Position numbers and translations under genes: made by a program
In this document: piece by piece, positions 1 through 8,503 of the stretch
Layout: each line of letters starts with the position of its first letter
How positions within the stretch are numbered: position 1 is the first letter of the stretch
Assembly: GCF_022095675.1 (NCBI RefSeq)
Contig: NZ_JAHYSG010000001.1
Span: 62,001-126,000 of the forward strand
Reading direction: 5' to 3'
Length of the DNA: 64,000 nucleotides
Source of the DNA: Dactylosporangium sp. AC04546
GTDB taxonomy: Bacteria > Actinomycetota > Actinomycetes > Mycobacteriales > Micromonosporaceae
The notes under the pieces: generated by a model
What the model saw: only the letters and a program-made list of their open reading frames with translations
What the model was told of the DNA's origin: nothing
The model's database searches: none

Positions 1-27
1 CAGGCATTTGACGCCTCGGAACGTGTT

Positions 28-59
28 GCGCCGCCCGGTTCAAGCGGTCCGGGCGGCGC
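28..59. terminator. Hairpin terminator after the epoxide hydrolase gene
   Basis: A perfect 11-bp GC-rich stem (left arm GCGCCGCCCGG at 28-38, right arm CCGGGCGGCGC at 49-59) encloses a 10-nt loop. It lies 23 nt beyond the stop codon of the leftward epoxide hydrolase gene, the expected place for a factor-independent terminator in a high-GC actinomycete. There is no U-tract, which is common in this group. It could also serve a gene entering from the left of the window. Confidence 0.65.
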
Positions 60-82
60 GATGTCGTCGTGTCCAGGTGCCG

Positions 83-1228
83 TTAGCGGAGCTGGCGGAA
101 GAATGTCCGGACGTCGTCGATCAGGAGGTCGGGTGCTTCCAGGGCGGCGAAGTGGCCGCCGCGGTTGAATTCGGTCCAGCGCACCACGTTGTGGTCACGT
201 TCGGCGAAGGGCCGGATGGTGATGTCGTTGGGGAACACCGCCACTCCGGTCGGCACCGATGAGCGTGGCGGTGCCTGGCCCCAGGTGCGAGCGTCTTCGT
301 GGTAGATGCGGGCGGCGGATCCGGCGGCGCCGGTCAGCCAGTAGATCGAGACATCGGTGAGGATCAGGTCGCGGTCGACGGCGTCTTCGGGCAGGCCGGC
401 GCTCGGGTCGGTCCATTCCTTGAACTTCTCGACGATCCAGGCGAGCTGGCCGACCGGTGAATCGGTGAGGGCGTAGGCGATGGTCTGCGGCCGGGTTGAC
501 TGGACGATGGCGTACCCCGACATGTCCCGGCCCCAGGTTGCCATGAGTTCGAGGCGGGCCTGATCGGCTTCGGTGAGGCCGGCCAGCTCGGCCGGATCGC
601 CGGAGGGGAAGGTGCCCAGGTTGTTGACGTGCACGCCGATCACGTGATCGGGGTCGGCGCGGCCGAGTTGCGGGGAGACGATCGCTCCGGTGTCGCCACC
701 TTGGGCGCCGTAGCGGTGGTAGCCGAGGCGGCGCATCAGCTCCGCCCAGGCCCGGGCTACCCGGTCGGTGCCCCACCCGGTCCCGGAGAGCGGGCTGGAG
801 AAGCCGAAGCCGGGCAGCGATGGGGCCACGACGTGGAAGGCGTCGGCGGGGTCGCCACCGTACCGGGCGGGATCGGTCAGCGGCCCGATGATCTTCATGA
901 ACTCCACCACCGAGCCGGGCCAGCCGTGGGTAAGGATCAGCGGCACTGCCTCCGGCTCAGGCGAACGCACGTGCAGGAAATGCACGCTCTGCCCGTCAAG
1001 GACGGTGGTGAACTGGGGAAATTCGTTGAGCCGCGCCTCATGCGCGCGCCAGTCGTACTTGGTGCGCCAGTAGTCAGCGAGGTCTTTCAGGTAGTCCTCC
1101 GGCACCCCGGCCTCCCAGCCGCTGCCGGGCACCTGGCCTGGCCAGCGCGTCTGGGCGAGCCGCTGGTGCAGGTCGTCGAGGCGGTCCTGGGGGATGTTGA
1201 TCTGGAAGGGGGTGATCTCTTCGCTCAT
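83..1228 (-). CDS. Epoxide hydrolase, alpha/beta-hydrolase fold with EHN domain
   Basis: A 381-residue protein with the N-terminal epoxide hydrolase domain (about residues 3-110) followed by an alpha/beta-hydrolase domain. It should open epoxides to vicinal diols in the cytoplasm through an alkyl-enzyme intermediate. Visible motifs are the oxyanion-hole HGWPGS at 101-106, the nucleophile elbow GGDTG with Asp179, and a C-terminal RGGHF with the probable catalytic His near 359. Length is normal for the microsomal-type bacterial family. It is transcribed away from a WYL regulator at 1291, with only 62 bp between the two starts, so that regulator probably controls it. Family assignment is secure; the substrate is not known. 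Confidence 0.93.
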   Translation of the reverse strand: MSEEITPFQINIPQDRLDDLHQRLAQTRWPGQVPGSGWEAGVPEDYLKDLADYWRTKYDWRAHEARLNEFPQFTTVLDGQSVHFLHVRSPEPEAVPLILTHGWPGSVVEFMKIIGPLTDPARYGGDPADAFHVVAPSLPGFGFSSPLSGTGWGTDRVARAWAELMRRLGYHRYGAQGGDTGAIVSPQLGRADPDHVIGVHVNNLGTFPSGDPAELAGLTEADQARLELMATWGRDMSGYAIVQSTRPQTIAYALTDSPVGQLAWIVEKFKEWTDPSAGLPEDAVDRDLILTDVSIYWLTGAAGSAARIYHEDARTWGQAPPRSSVPTGVAVFPNDITIRPFAERDHNVVRWTEFNRGGHFAALEAPDLLIDDVRTFFRQLR

Positions 1229-1245
1229 GGCTACTACGGTAGGAG

Positions 1246-1288
1246 GTACCTAGGACGGCTTCTGCCCTAGGAAAATGGCAAACTTGCC
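1246..1288. promoter_or_regulatory. Divergent promoter with two palindromes, likely WYL regulator operator
   Basis: The 62-bp space between the divergent starts holds two CCTAGG hexamers (1249-1254 and 1266-1271) and, next to the regulator ATG, the near-perfect palindrome GGCAAACTTGCC (1277-1288). Both are plausible operators for the adjacent WYL regulator, which would control both directions. The second palindrome ends two bases before the ATG at 1291, leaving no room for a ribosome binding site, so the regulator is either leaderless or starts further in. Confidence 0.45.
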
Positions 1289-1290
1289 GC

Positions 1291-2241
1291 ATGTTGGAAA
1301 CCTCCGCCCGACTGCTGCGGCTGCTCGGACTGCTGCAAACCCCCCGCGACTGGGCCGGCGCAGAGCTCGCGCAGCGCCTGGAGGTCGACGTGCGGACCGT
1401 GCGCCGCGACATCCAGAAGCTGCGCGACCTCGGCTACCCCGTGCACGCCGTCCCCGGCGCGGCGGGCTACCGGCTCGGCGCCGGAACGAAGCTCCCGCCG
1501 CTGCTGCTCGACGAGGAGGAAGCCGTCGCCGTCGCCATCGGCCTGCGCACCGCCGCCAGCGGCACGGTCACCGGCATCGAGGAAACCTCCCTGCGCGCAC
1601 TGGCCAAGCTCGAACAGGTACTCCCATCGCGCGTTCGGCACCGGGTCAACCTGCTGCACTCGGTCACCGTCACCGTCCCCGCGACCGGCCCCACCGTCGA
1701 CCCGGACGTGCTGACCGTCCTCGCCGCAGCCTGCCGCCAGCACGAGCGGATCCGCTTCGACTACCACAGCCACGACGGCACCGACTCGGTACGCGACATC
1801 GAACCTCACCGGCTGGTTCACACCGGCCGGCGCTGGTATCTGGTTGGCTGGGACACCGACCGGCGCGACTGGCGCACCTACCGGGTCGACCGGACCCGTC
1901 CCCGCATCCCGACCGGTCCTAGATTCACGCCCCGACAGGCACCAGACGTCGACCTCGCCGGCTACCTCGCCCGCGGCGTGTCCACCGCGCCGTACCGCTA
2001 CCAGGCCCGGATCACCCTGTACACACCGGCCGAGACCGCCGCCGAACGAATCCCACCCACCGTCGGCGTCATCGAAGCCATCGACCCGCATACCTGCCTC
2101 CTGCACACGGGATCAAACTCCCTCGACGAAATCGCCGTCTACGTCGCACTGTTCGGCTTCCGCTTCCAGATCCACCAACCACCCGAACTGATCACACACA
2201 TCCGAGACCTCGCCACCCGACTCACCGACGCCGTCCGCTGA
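1291..2241 (+). CDS. WYL-domain HTH transcriptional regulator (YafY/DeoR-like)
   Basis: A 316-residue regulator. Residues about 5-65 form a winged helix-turn-helix of the HTH_11/DeoR type (LAQRLEVDVRTVRRDIQKL). The remainder is a WYL domain, with the eponymous motif in RRWYLVGWD near residue 180, followed by a WCX-type C-terminal region. Such proteins bind DNA as dimers and sense ligands through the WYL domain. It is divergent from an epoxide hydrolase, so local control of that gene is likely. No Shine-Dalgarno sequence is visible upstream of the chosen ATG, which suggests leaderless translation. The family is clear; the ligand is unknown. Confidence 0.9.
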   Translation: MLETSARLLRLLGLLQTPRDWAGAELAQRLEVDVRTVRRDIQKLRDLGYPVHAVPGAAGYRLGAGTKLPPLLLDEEEAVAVAIGLRTAASGTVTGIEETSLRALAKLEQVLPSRVRHRVNLLHSVTVTVPATGPTVDPDVLTVLAAACRQHERIRFDYHSHDGTDSVRDIEPHRLVHTGRRWYLVGWDTDRRDWRTYRVDRTRPRIPTGPRFTPRQAPDVDLAGYLARGVSTAPYRYQARITLYTPAETAAERIPPTVGVIEAIDPHTCLLHTGSNSLDEIAVYVALFGFRFQIHQPPELITHIRDLATRLTDAVR

Positions 2242-2547
2242 CCGCTTCAAACAGCCCCACCGAACGGCAAGCCCCAGCGGCCCCGACCAGCGGCCGGCAA
2301 CGTACGCAATTCGGCTATGAGGACACTGGCTGGGCAACTCCGCGTCACAGTGGGTAGCGAGCGGATCGCGGCTACTTCATAGATCCGGGCGTCTGATCTT
2401 GGCGAGCCGTATGGCAGGCAGGAAGGCACCGCCGATGGCTCGGCATGGCGGCGTTGCGTTCTGGGCCATCAGTCGATCGGATGACCGAAGGCGATGATCG
2501 GCTATTTCCATGTGCGACGGACACCCTGCGACGCATAGGAAGGAGGC
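2242..2547. other. Non-coding interval, no gene recognised
   Basis: The 306 bp between the WYL regulator and the VOC gene hold no ORF with coding character and no strong hairpin. The last 20 bp carry the ribosome binding site AGGAAGGAGG of the VOC gene. Its promoter must lie here but no clear -35/-10 pair could be picked out. Confidence 0.4.
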
Positions 2548-3267
2548 ATGGCCAACGAGGTGACCGTTCCCCTGCTGCCGTGCGCATCCATTGACGACAT
2601 CGAAGCCTTCTACGGAGTTCTCGGTTTCCGCACCACGTACAAGCAACGCAAGCCCAACGCGTGTGTGGGTGTGCAGCGGGAAGACCTGCATCTGCAATTC
2701 TTCGAGATCGCCGGATTCGACCCGGAGCAGTCCTATGGCTCCTGTCTCGTACTCACCGCGGACATCGAGGGACTACACCGGGCATTCGCAGCCGGCATGC
2801 GCGCCGCGTACGGCAAGGTACTCGTGTCCGGAACGCCGCGGATGACCCGGCCCAGGGCGCGGAAGAACGCCGACGGGTTGGGCGGGTTCAGCGTCATCGA
2901 CCCGGGCGGCAACTGGATCCGCGTCTTTCGGGACGCCGCCACCGCGCCCGTGCCGGCCACCACGCCTGCCGGGCGGCTGGCCAAGGCCCTAGCGAATGCT
3001 GTCGTGCAGGCCGATTCCAGGGGAAGCGTCGGACAGGCCGTTCGGATCCTCGACAGCGCGTTGGCCCGCCCGCAAGCCGACGACGACCCGGTCGAGCAGG
3101 TAGAGGTCCTGGTCTACCGCGCCGAACTCGCGATGGTGCTGCACGATCCAAAGACTGCGGCCGAGATGCTGGCCCGCGCCCAGTCCGTCACGCTCACGGA
3201 AGACGAATCCGAACGGGCGGCACCCGCGTTCGACAACGCCGCCGAACTCGCAGCAGCACTGCGGTGA
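2548..3267 (+). CDS. VOC (glyoxalase/bleomycin-resistance fold) protein with C-terminal extension
   Basis: A 239-residue protein. Residues about 5-130 read as a single vicinal-oxygen-chelate domain: the opening PLLPCASIDDIEAFYGVLGF and the closing SVIDPGGNWIRVFRD are typical strand signatures. The remaining 110 residues are an Ala-rich helical tail (AKALANAVVQAD onward) that may form repeats. An excellent ribosome binding site, AGGAAGGAGG, sits just before the ATG. VOC proteins of this size act as antibiotic-binding proteins, dioxygenases or lyases; no metal-ligand set is obvious enough to choose. It appears monocistronic. Confidence 0.8.
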   Translation: MANEVTVPLLPCASIDDIEAFYGVLGFRTTYKQRKPNACVGVQREDLHLQFFEIAGFDPEQSYGSCLVLTADIEGLHRAFAAGMRAAYGKVLVSGTPRMTRPRARKNADGLGGFSVIDPGGNWIRVFRDAATAPVPATTPAGRLAKALANAVVQADSRGSVGQAVRILDSALARPQADDDPVEQVEVLVYRAELAMVLHDPKTAAEMLARAQSVTLTEDESERAAPAFDNAAELAAALR

Positions 3268-3526
3268 CTCACCATACGAACGCCTCCCCCAACTCGGCAC
3301 GAGCGAGCGCCGAAGTCGTGCGTCGATGCGCCTGACCACCGCCACGAAGCGTGACGAGCTGCGGGGCCTCGACGCGTGAGACCTGCGGCATGTTCGTGCA
3401 CCGGATCTTGCCTGTGCAGTGCGCGGGGACGACCTCGCATTGGGCCTCGTGGTGCCGTGAGCGTTCGCTGGTCGCGAACCCCGGCAGCTTCGGTCGATGA
3501 GGCGGGAGTTTCGGGCCTACGGTCCG

Positions 3527-4198
3527 ATGATGACGACGAAGGCCGCCTACGACGCCCACGCCGATTGGTACGAGGACTACGTGACTGGCGCCGCCGCCGA
3601 GTACACGACGCGTCGACAAGCTTTGTTGCGCCGGTTGCTCGGCGCCGGGCGCGGCGTCTGCCTGGATCTGTGCTGCGGCACCGGGGTGCAGGCCGCCGAG
3701 CTGTCCGCGCTGGGATGGCAACCTGTTGGGCTGGACCTGTCCGGCGGCCAGCTGCGCCACGCCGTGCGCCGGCTACCGGTGGTGCGGGCGGACGCGGCTG
3801 TCCTGCCGATCGCCGACAGCACGGTCTCGGCGGTCGATTGCGTCCTCGCGCACACCGACCTGCCGGACTATGGGGCGGTCCTCCGTGAGGTCGCCCGGGT
3901 GCTGCAGCCCGGCGGGCGATTCGTCCACATCGGCGTTCATCCCTGCTATGTAGGTGCGTTCGCCGACTGGAGCGCGAGATCCAGCGTCGTTGTCGATCAG
4001 CGTTATGCCGACCGCTCGCACACCTACGAAGCGTGGTGCCCGGCTGGGGTTCGCGCCCGCGTCGGCGCCTGGCATGTGCCGCTCGCCGACCTGCTGAACG
4101 CGGTCATCGCGGCCGGACTGCGGCTCGATCGTGTGGAGGAGGTCGGCCCGGGCGGCGTTCCTGACGTCTTGGGCCTGGCTGCGGTGAAGCCTGTCTGA
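3527..4198 (+). CDS. Class I SAM-dependent methyltransferase
   Basis: About 223 residues with a Rossmann-type methyltransferase core. Motif I is VCLDLCCGTGVQ, the acidic loop after strand 2 is VGLDLSGGQL, and the Methyltransf_11 strand-4/5 region is DCVLAHTDLPDYGAVLREVARVLQPGG. It should transfer a methyl group from SAM to a small molecule in the cytoplasm; the acceptor cannot be told from the sequence. Tandem ATGs at 3527 and 3530 precede the conserved region; an upstream ATG at 3497 is possible, and none has a strong ribosome binding site. A 6-bp hairpin follows at 4277. Confidence 0.85.
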   Translation: MMTTKAAYDAHADWYEDYVTGAAAEYTTRRQALLRRLLGAGRGVCLDLCCGTGVQAAELSALGWQPVGLDLSGGQLRHAVRRLPVVRADAAVLPIADSTVSAVDCVLAHTDLPDYGAVLREVARVLQPGGRFVHIGVHPCYVGAFADWSARSSVVVDQRYADRSHTYEAWCPAGVRARVGAWHVPLADLLNAVIAAGLRLDRVEEVGPGGVPDVLGLAAVKPV

Positions 4199-4276
4199 GG
4201 CAGCCGTCCGGTCCCGTTCCACGCCCGGCGTCAAGCATCGCCGCGGAGATCACGTTTACGGAATTCGGCAGTACAC

Positions 4277-4302
4277 GAAGCCTCGGGGCCCTTGGGGGCT
4301 TC
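4277..4302. terminator. Possible weak terminator hairpin
   Basis: Arms GAAGCC (4277-4282) and GGCTTC (4297-4302) can pair across a GC-rich loop, 79 nt past the methyltransferase stop. The stem is only six base pairs and there is no T-run, so this is tentative. Confidence 0.3.
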
Positions 4303-4467
4303 ACTCACCGTGACGACGACGGTCCTGCCACCGCGCACCACCCGCGGCATGAGCGCGCACGTGCTCGGGCACCTCGGTTATCGCAACCGCCCCTCGACCT
4401 GCGACAGATCGGATGGCCTACGGCGCGCCGCGCTCTGTGCCCGACGTGATCCTGGCAAGGTGCCCTC

Positions 4468-5153
4468 ATGCTCTCGTTGCCTGCGGATCGGGTCGCCGCG
4501 TTGCCCGTTGATCAGCTTGGGTTTGCGGTGCTTCAAGACTTGATCTCCACCAACCAGTGGAACGAATACAACTACCTGCTAGGTGCATCGCGGGCCTACC
4601 AGGGCAGCGAGGCAGCCGAGGCGATCGCCGAGGCCATGGCATGGCTCCGCGCCAAGGCATTGATCGCCCGCACACCGGGTCAGACGTCGGACGCAGCGAT
4701 CTTCGTGACCCGGACAGGCCGTCGGGTTGCGACTGAGGGGCCTCAGACGTTCTACGCCAACGAGCGGCTGCAGGGCGGCATTCACCAAGCAATTGAAGAG
4801 CAAGTAAGGCCGCAGTTTCTCATCGGTCAGTACGAGCTCGGGGTCTTCGCAGCCATGAGGGCAGTAGAGGTCCGCGTGCGCGAGCTCGGCGGATTCGGTG
4901 ATGAGACCGTTGGCGTGGACCTGATGAATAAGGCGTTTGGACCCACAGGCCCACTTACCGATCGAGGCGCGGTAAAGGGTGAACAGGACGGCACCAGAGC
5001 GCTCTTCGCTGGCGCGTACGCGGTGCTGCGCAACCCGCAGGCCATCGCGAAGTCAACTACGACAACGTAACCGAGGCCGCGGAAGCAGTTCAGACTGCGA
5101 GTCTCCTCATGCGGATTCTCGACCGCACGGAGGCAAGGTTGCCCAAACCGTAG
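4468..5153 (+). pseudogene. TIGR02391/Hypoth_Ymh-like protein, frameshifted near the C-terminus
   Basis: From the ATG at 4468 (ribosome binding site AAGGTG) the frame encodes an N-terminal winged-helix-like region and then the family core: YELGVFAAMRAVEVRVREL, VGVDLMNKAF, and EQDGTRALFAGAYAVLRNP. Directly after RNP the frame turns to a short unrelated tail and stops at 5070. In the -1 frame the expected ending continues as AGHREVNYDNVTEAAEAVQT, then ASLLMRILDRTEARLPKP, to a stop at 5151. The break maps to a run of three C at 5034-5036; one more C would restore a gene of about 228 residues. A genuine lesion, a sequencing error in a C-run or a programmed shift are all possible. Members of this family are common in defence islands; their biochemical role is poorly known. 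Confidence 0.75.
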
Positions 5154-5233
5154 CGGGTTGCAATCGAGCAGGCGCCAATCGTGAGCACGCGAATCGCGGC
5201 AAGGATGAGGCTCTGCTAAGAGCGCATCCTTGG

Positions 5234-5317
5234 ATGAGAATCCAGGTGATTCAAAGTCACCTTGACAACGGGCAGCTCGACATGGAAATAGTTGAGCAGA
5301 TGAGGCGCCGGATTTGA
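5234..5317 (+). CDS. Possible tiny ORF or gene remnant upstream of 5314
   Basis: A 27-codon frame from ATG 5234 to TGA 5317 encodes MRIQVIQSHLDNGQLDMEIV and a few more residues. The same open frame extends upstream with protein-like composition but no start codon for about 60 codons, so it may be the 3' end of a decayed gene. Its stop overlaps the TTG start of the next gene (TTGA), a typical sign of translational coupling. No family is recognised. Confidence 0.3.
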   Translation: MRIQVIQSHLDNGQLDMEIVEQMRRRI

Positions 5318-5754
5318 CCTACGTCATTGATATTTATCTTGAAGCCTCAGAGTCGGCGGAAAGCGTAGTGTCGACACTGATCCAGCACCTCCGTGATAGG
5401 AAACGTTCTATCTCCGCGACTCGTCTGGGTGTGGGCGTGGGTGACGCGTATGAGGATGGCTGGTCTGGGTATATATTCGACAGTGAAGGTGGCAACCCCA
5501 CGGATGGTCTCATGTTGGAGGTATTCCGAGACTCTGGGGTGATGCAAAGAAGATTCGATCTGCTGAGGGGTGAAGCTTCCGATGCAAGATTCTTCGAGAT
5601 GAACACCGTGGCTGTAGTAACGTTATCTGGAGCCGAAGTCGATTGGCCGCTAGTGGGGGCGATATGGCAAATGTTCAATGTCCTGTGGCCATCGATTGTT
5701 TACGATGAAGTGAGTGGATTCGATATAGATATGTCCGATACCCCATCCCTGTGA
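5314..5754 (+). CDS. Hypothetical protein in a low-GC patch, possible immunity-type protein
   Basis: A 146-residue acidic protein starting at TTG 5314, coupled to the upstream frame by a TTGA overlap. It has alternating strands and helices (TYVIDIYLEASESAESVV; later VAVVTLSGAEVDWPLVGAIW) and no signal peptide or membrane segment. I do not recognise the family. Codon use is clearly unlike the neighbours, with many A/T third positions (for example GATATTTATCTTGAAGCC near the start), pointing to recent transfer. Small acidic proteins among SUKH and DUF1851 genes are often immunity proteins, but this is inference only. Confidence 0.6.
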   Translation: MTYVIDIYLEASESAESVVSTLIQHLRDRKRSISATRLGVGVGDAYEDGWSGYIFDSEGGNPTDGLMLEVFRDSGVMQRRFDLLRGEASDARFFEMNTVAVVTLSGAEVDWPLVGAIWQMFNVLWPSIVYDEVSGFDIDMSDTPSL

Positions 5755-6118
5755 CTGCGGCATCGGAAGAGCCATTACATACCGCGATGCCATGCCCGTC
5801 CTCCTGGCGATGCGCGCCGCCGATCCGCCGATCCGGCTACCCCACGCGGCAGACCTTCTCGCGTTCCGCCACAACGCCGGGGTCACCAGCGACACCACAG
5901 TTCGATAGCTTCGGAGCACGCACTGGATTACACCTTCGCTCGACGCGGGAACCCGAAGTGTCCAGGCCTGCTCAGCGCGATGTTGCTGCTGGCCCTTCGA
6001 CCCGTGAGCCGGTACTTCCAATCGGCTCGACCATCTGCTGTCGAGCCGTAACGCGCGCTCAGCGGCAGTAGAGGGCGACGCGCGCCTCGCGAGTCTCAAG
6101 GGCGCGCTGTCGAGAATC
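5755..6118. other. Non-coding interval, no credible gene
   Basis: These 364 bp separate the low-GC gene from a small leftward membrane gene. Only short frames occur. A 38-codon frame starting at ATG 5792 (MPVLLAMRAADPP...) has protein-like composition and could be a transposase scrap, but nothing flanking supports it. No strong hairpin was seen. Confidence 0.35.
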
Positions 6119-6355
6119 TCATGCGCCCGAACGCCACGATCCCCAACGCCGAATCATTCGCAGGACGCCCTGATGTATCAATACGCCGACACCGGCGTTG
6201 GCCATGGCGAGCCCAGATGCGGCCAGCAACCCCGGCTCCACACCCATCACGTCGGTAGCGACGAGCAAGGCCGGCCATCCCACAGCGGCAGCGACGAGTG
6301 GCAACCGCCACCAGCGTCCGAAAACAAGGCCGAACACAATCAGTACCGGGATCAC
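6119..6355 (-). CDS. Small integral membrane protein of unknown function
   Basis: A 78-residue protein if translation starts at the GTG at 6355, which has a good ribosome binding site (GGGGAGGGG six bases upstream). The sequence is mostly hydrophobic: VIPVLIVFGLVFGRWWRLPL, then LVAAAVGWPALLVATDVMGV and LLAASGLAMANAGVGVLIHQ. That gives two or three membrane spans and a short basic C-terminus. An in-frame ATG 14 codons upstream lacks a ribosome binding site. No family recognised. Confidence 0.55.
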   Translation of the reverse strand: MIPVLIVFGLVFGRWWRLPLVAAAVGWPALLVATDVMGVEPGLLAASGLAMANAGVGVLIHQGVLRMIRRWGSWRSGA

Positions 6356-6558
6356 TGCGCGCCCCTCCCCGCTGCTCCAACATACTCTCATCGGCATGAT
6401 GGTGCGGCTCCCATCGCCGACGAGGGATGGGTGGTCGGCTACCGACAGTCACGAACTCGTCAAGGGCCGGCGCGCGCGACCTGCGGCTAGATGAGTGCAC
6501 CTGACCTTGGTCCCGTGTCGGCAGGTCCGTCATGATTCCGAAGAAGGAGGTGTCACGG

Positions 6559-7113
6559 ATGCGGCCTCGCGAGACAGAGTTCTTCCTCCTGCCCGAGGAC
6601 GAGCAAGCCATCCTCGACGCGATCCTGCGGGACATCCCGGGTGCGGCGGTCATCGACTCCCGATGGGAGTCGGTCAACACGCCGCTGGTCCGGGACCGGA
6701 TCGCCGACGCGGGACCGATCGTCGGGATCTGGAACCGGGCGGCACGCCCTATGCTGGCGGGGTGTGTCCGGACGAACGGCAGGGTCGAGACCCCATACAG
6801 CGACTACGTCATCGAGTGGCAACGCAGTCGACCGGCCGCTGCAGGTGTACTCGAGCGTGGGAGATGGTTCACGTCGATGACGGTGGTGGATGTCCCAGAA
6901 ATGGCGGAGTTCGTCCGTTCCATCTGGAGGATCCTCAACCGTATGACGACGAACCGGCTGCGGTGCGCCTCGGCGGCGGACCCGCAGACACCTGAGCGCA
7001 GGTTCCGGGTTGGCCCGGCCGTCTACCGGGCGGCCAGGCAAGGCCGGCTGGTGCTCGCGGCGGACGCGATGCGGCTCGCCCCGGAGGACGGGCACCACTG
7101 GCCGCCTGCCTGA
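6559..7113 (+). CDS. Conserved-looking hypothetical protein, soluble
   Basis: A 184-residue protein. The start at ATG 6559 is preferred over ATG 6532 because GAAGGAGG lies 8 bases before it. The protein begins MRPRETEFFLLPEDEQAILD, is soluble, and has an arginine-rich C-terminal half (GPAVYRAARQGRLVLAADAM). I do not recognise the family. It stands alone within the run of small immunity-like genes and shows no signal peptide or membrane segment. Confidence 0.65.
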   Translation: MRPRETEFFLLPEDEQAILDAILRDIPGAAVIDSRWESVNTPLVRDRIADAGPIVGIWNRAARPMLAGCVRTNGRVETPYSDYVIEWQRSRPAAAGVLERGRWFTSMTVVDVPEMAEFVRSIWRILNRMTTNRLRCASAADPQTPERRFRVGPAVYRAARQGRLVLAADAMRLAPEDGHHWPPA

Positions 7114-7267
7114 CCGCGTTGCCGTCGAGTCGGCACCTCACCGAACTTGCCACACGACGATGCGGTACAACTCGCCATCCCTTGTTTGGCACGACAGGAC
7201 GCCGCGACCGGCACTGCCGCCACCTTCGCTGACGAGCGCTTCGCGACTACTTGAGCGGATGCCTCCG

Positions 7268-7600
7268 TCAGTGCTGTGTCTCGTGCTGGCGGACCCAGGC
7301 CTCAGCTGATTCCCGATTGTGAGCAGGGGGAGAATCGAGCAGGCATGTGGAACACCGTGCGAGGAAGGCCCCGTCCTCTTCCCATGTATGTACCTGTCCG
7401 GGCTTGACCCAGTCGGGCGACCAGTCCACGGCGAAGGCGTACAGCACGCCCGAAGTGATGCCTTCAGCCAATCGTTCGACGATGGCGTTGCCGAGACCCA
7501 ACTCGTACCCGGCGTTCATTACCAGGAGCTCTGTCCTGATGTTGTGCTCCAGCAGCGCGACCACGCGAGCCTCGCGGGCACTGTCAGCCTCGTTGGTCAT
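7268..7600 (-). CDS. Small hypothetical protein
   Basis: About 110 residues from ATG 7600 (GTGGAG immediately upstream); an upstream in-frame ATG at 7693 adds 31 low-complexity residues and is less likely. The core DWSPDWVKPGQVHTWEEDG and CSTCLLDSPPAHNRESAEAW is well ordered, with a CxxC pair that could bind a metal or form a disulfide. No family is recognised and no secretion signal is seen. It lies convergent to the gene at 6559. Confidence 0.55.
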   Translation of the reverse strand: MTNEADSAREARVVALLEHNIRTELLVMNAGYELGLGNAIVERLAEGITSGVLYAFAVDWSPDWVKPGQVHTWEEDGAFLARCSTCLLDSPPAHNRESAEAWVRQHETQH

Positions 7601-7743
7601 CTCCACATTCTGTCGGACAACCGCTCGTCGGCAGTTCCGGGCGCCAGCCACAGGGCGTGACGGCTCCTGGAGGGCGCGCTCGGTCGGCGGCATGACCGGA
7701 TCGTTGGGGACTCATACCGAGCGTTGGGCCCGGGTACGTGCAG

Positions 7744-8271
7744 TTAGCGACGGTGACCAACCTGGCGATGCCAATACCGCGCGTCCTGGCTGCCGATGCG
7801 CAGAACGGCATCTGACCTCGGGGGCGCGGGCCACAACTGGAATAGATAGGAATCGAATAGGCCTTCGGAGAGTTCGTTGTAACGGCCCTGATCTCGGCCA
7901 TTGGCGCCGACTCGCAATCGGTAGCTCCCCGACGGAATGCCGCTCAGCGCTCCGCCGGTCTCACCCGCCCAGGTGCACCACCGCATCTCATGTCCTTCGG
8001 GAAGGGTGAAGGACACCTCGACCACGTCTTCCCAAGGCGCACCATCGCCTCGGGGTGGTGCGTCCATCAGAACGATACGAACGGGCGAGCCGCCTGACCG
8101 GCGGGCAAGGTTGAAGTACACACCATCGGAGTCAGACGCGCCGACCAATCCGTTGACCTGACCGGCGAAAAAACGGTCGAAATCTCCGTCAAAACCGCCA
8201 TTGCCGGTCCAGACGAGATCGAACTGCCCGTAGTCGGTATGGACGACCTGGTCGAACAACACCCGCTCCAT
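7744..8271 (-). CDS. Hypothetical protein of an actinobacterial beta-rich family
   Basis: A 175-residue soluble, acidic protein. The central region (FTLPEGHEMRWCTWAGETGG, then LSGIPSGSYRLRVGANGRDQ) and the ending around YLFQLWPAPPRSDAVLRIGS resemble small beta-sandwich proteins that are frequent and multi-copy in actinomycetes. The GIPSGSYRLRV string is reminiscent of ComJ-like inhibitors, but I cannot confirm homology. The gene is in a cluster with SUKH and DUF1851 genes, so an immunity or antitoxin-like role is a guess. Confidence 0.6.
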   Translation of the reverse strand: MERVLFDQVVHTDYGQFDLVWTGNGGFDGDFDRFFAGQVNGLVGASDSDGVYFNLARRSGGSPVRIVLMDAPPRGDGAPWEDVVEVSFTLPEGHEMRWCTWAGETGGALSGIPSGSYRLRVGANGRDQGRYNELSEGLFDSYLFQLWPAPPRSDAVLRIGSQDARYWHRQVGHRR

Positions 8272-8503
8272 GCGGTCAGGCTACGGGCGCGCGGAACTCG
8301 CCCGCATGCGCTCCCAAGGCGGCTTGGCAACGCGCGCTCATCGGCAGTTCAGCGCACCGACCGGCGTCGGACCCGCGTACGCGGCGTGACGGACGCCGCC
8401 GACCATGCACGCACGGTCGGCGGCAGATGTGCGCACGCAGGTCGGTGCTTGGCGGTGTCGCCCGGCTTGGGGGCCGTCGACCGGGCGGAGCTAGGGTTCG
8501 CAC

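Noticed and set aside
5792..5908. A 38-codon frame with protein-like text (MPVLLAMRAADPP)
   Set aside because: No ribosome binding site, no flanking homology and no repeats; too short to name as a transposase fragment.
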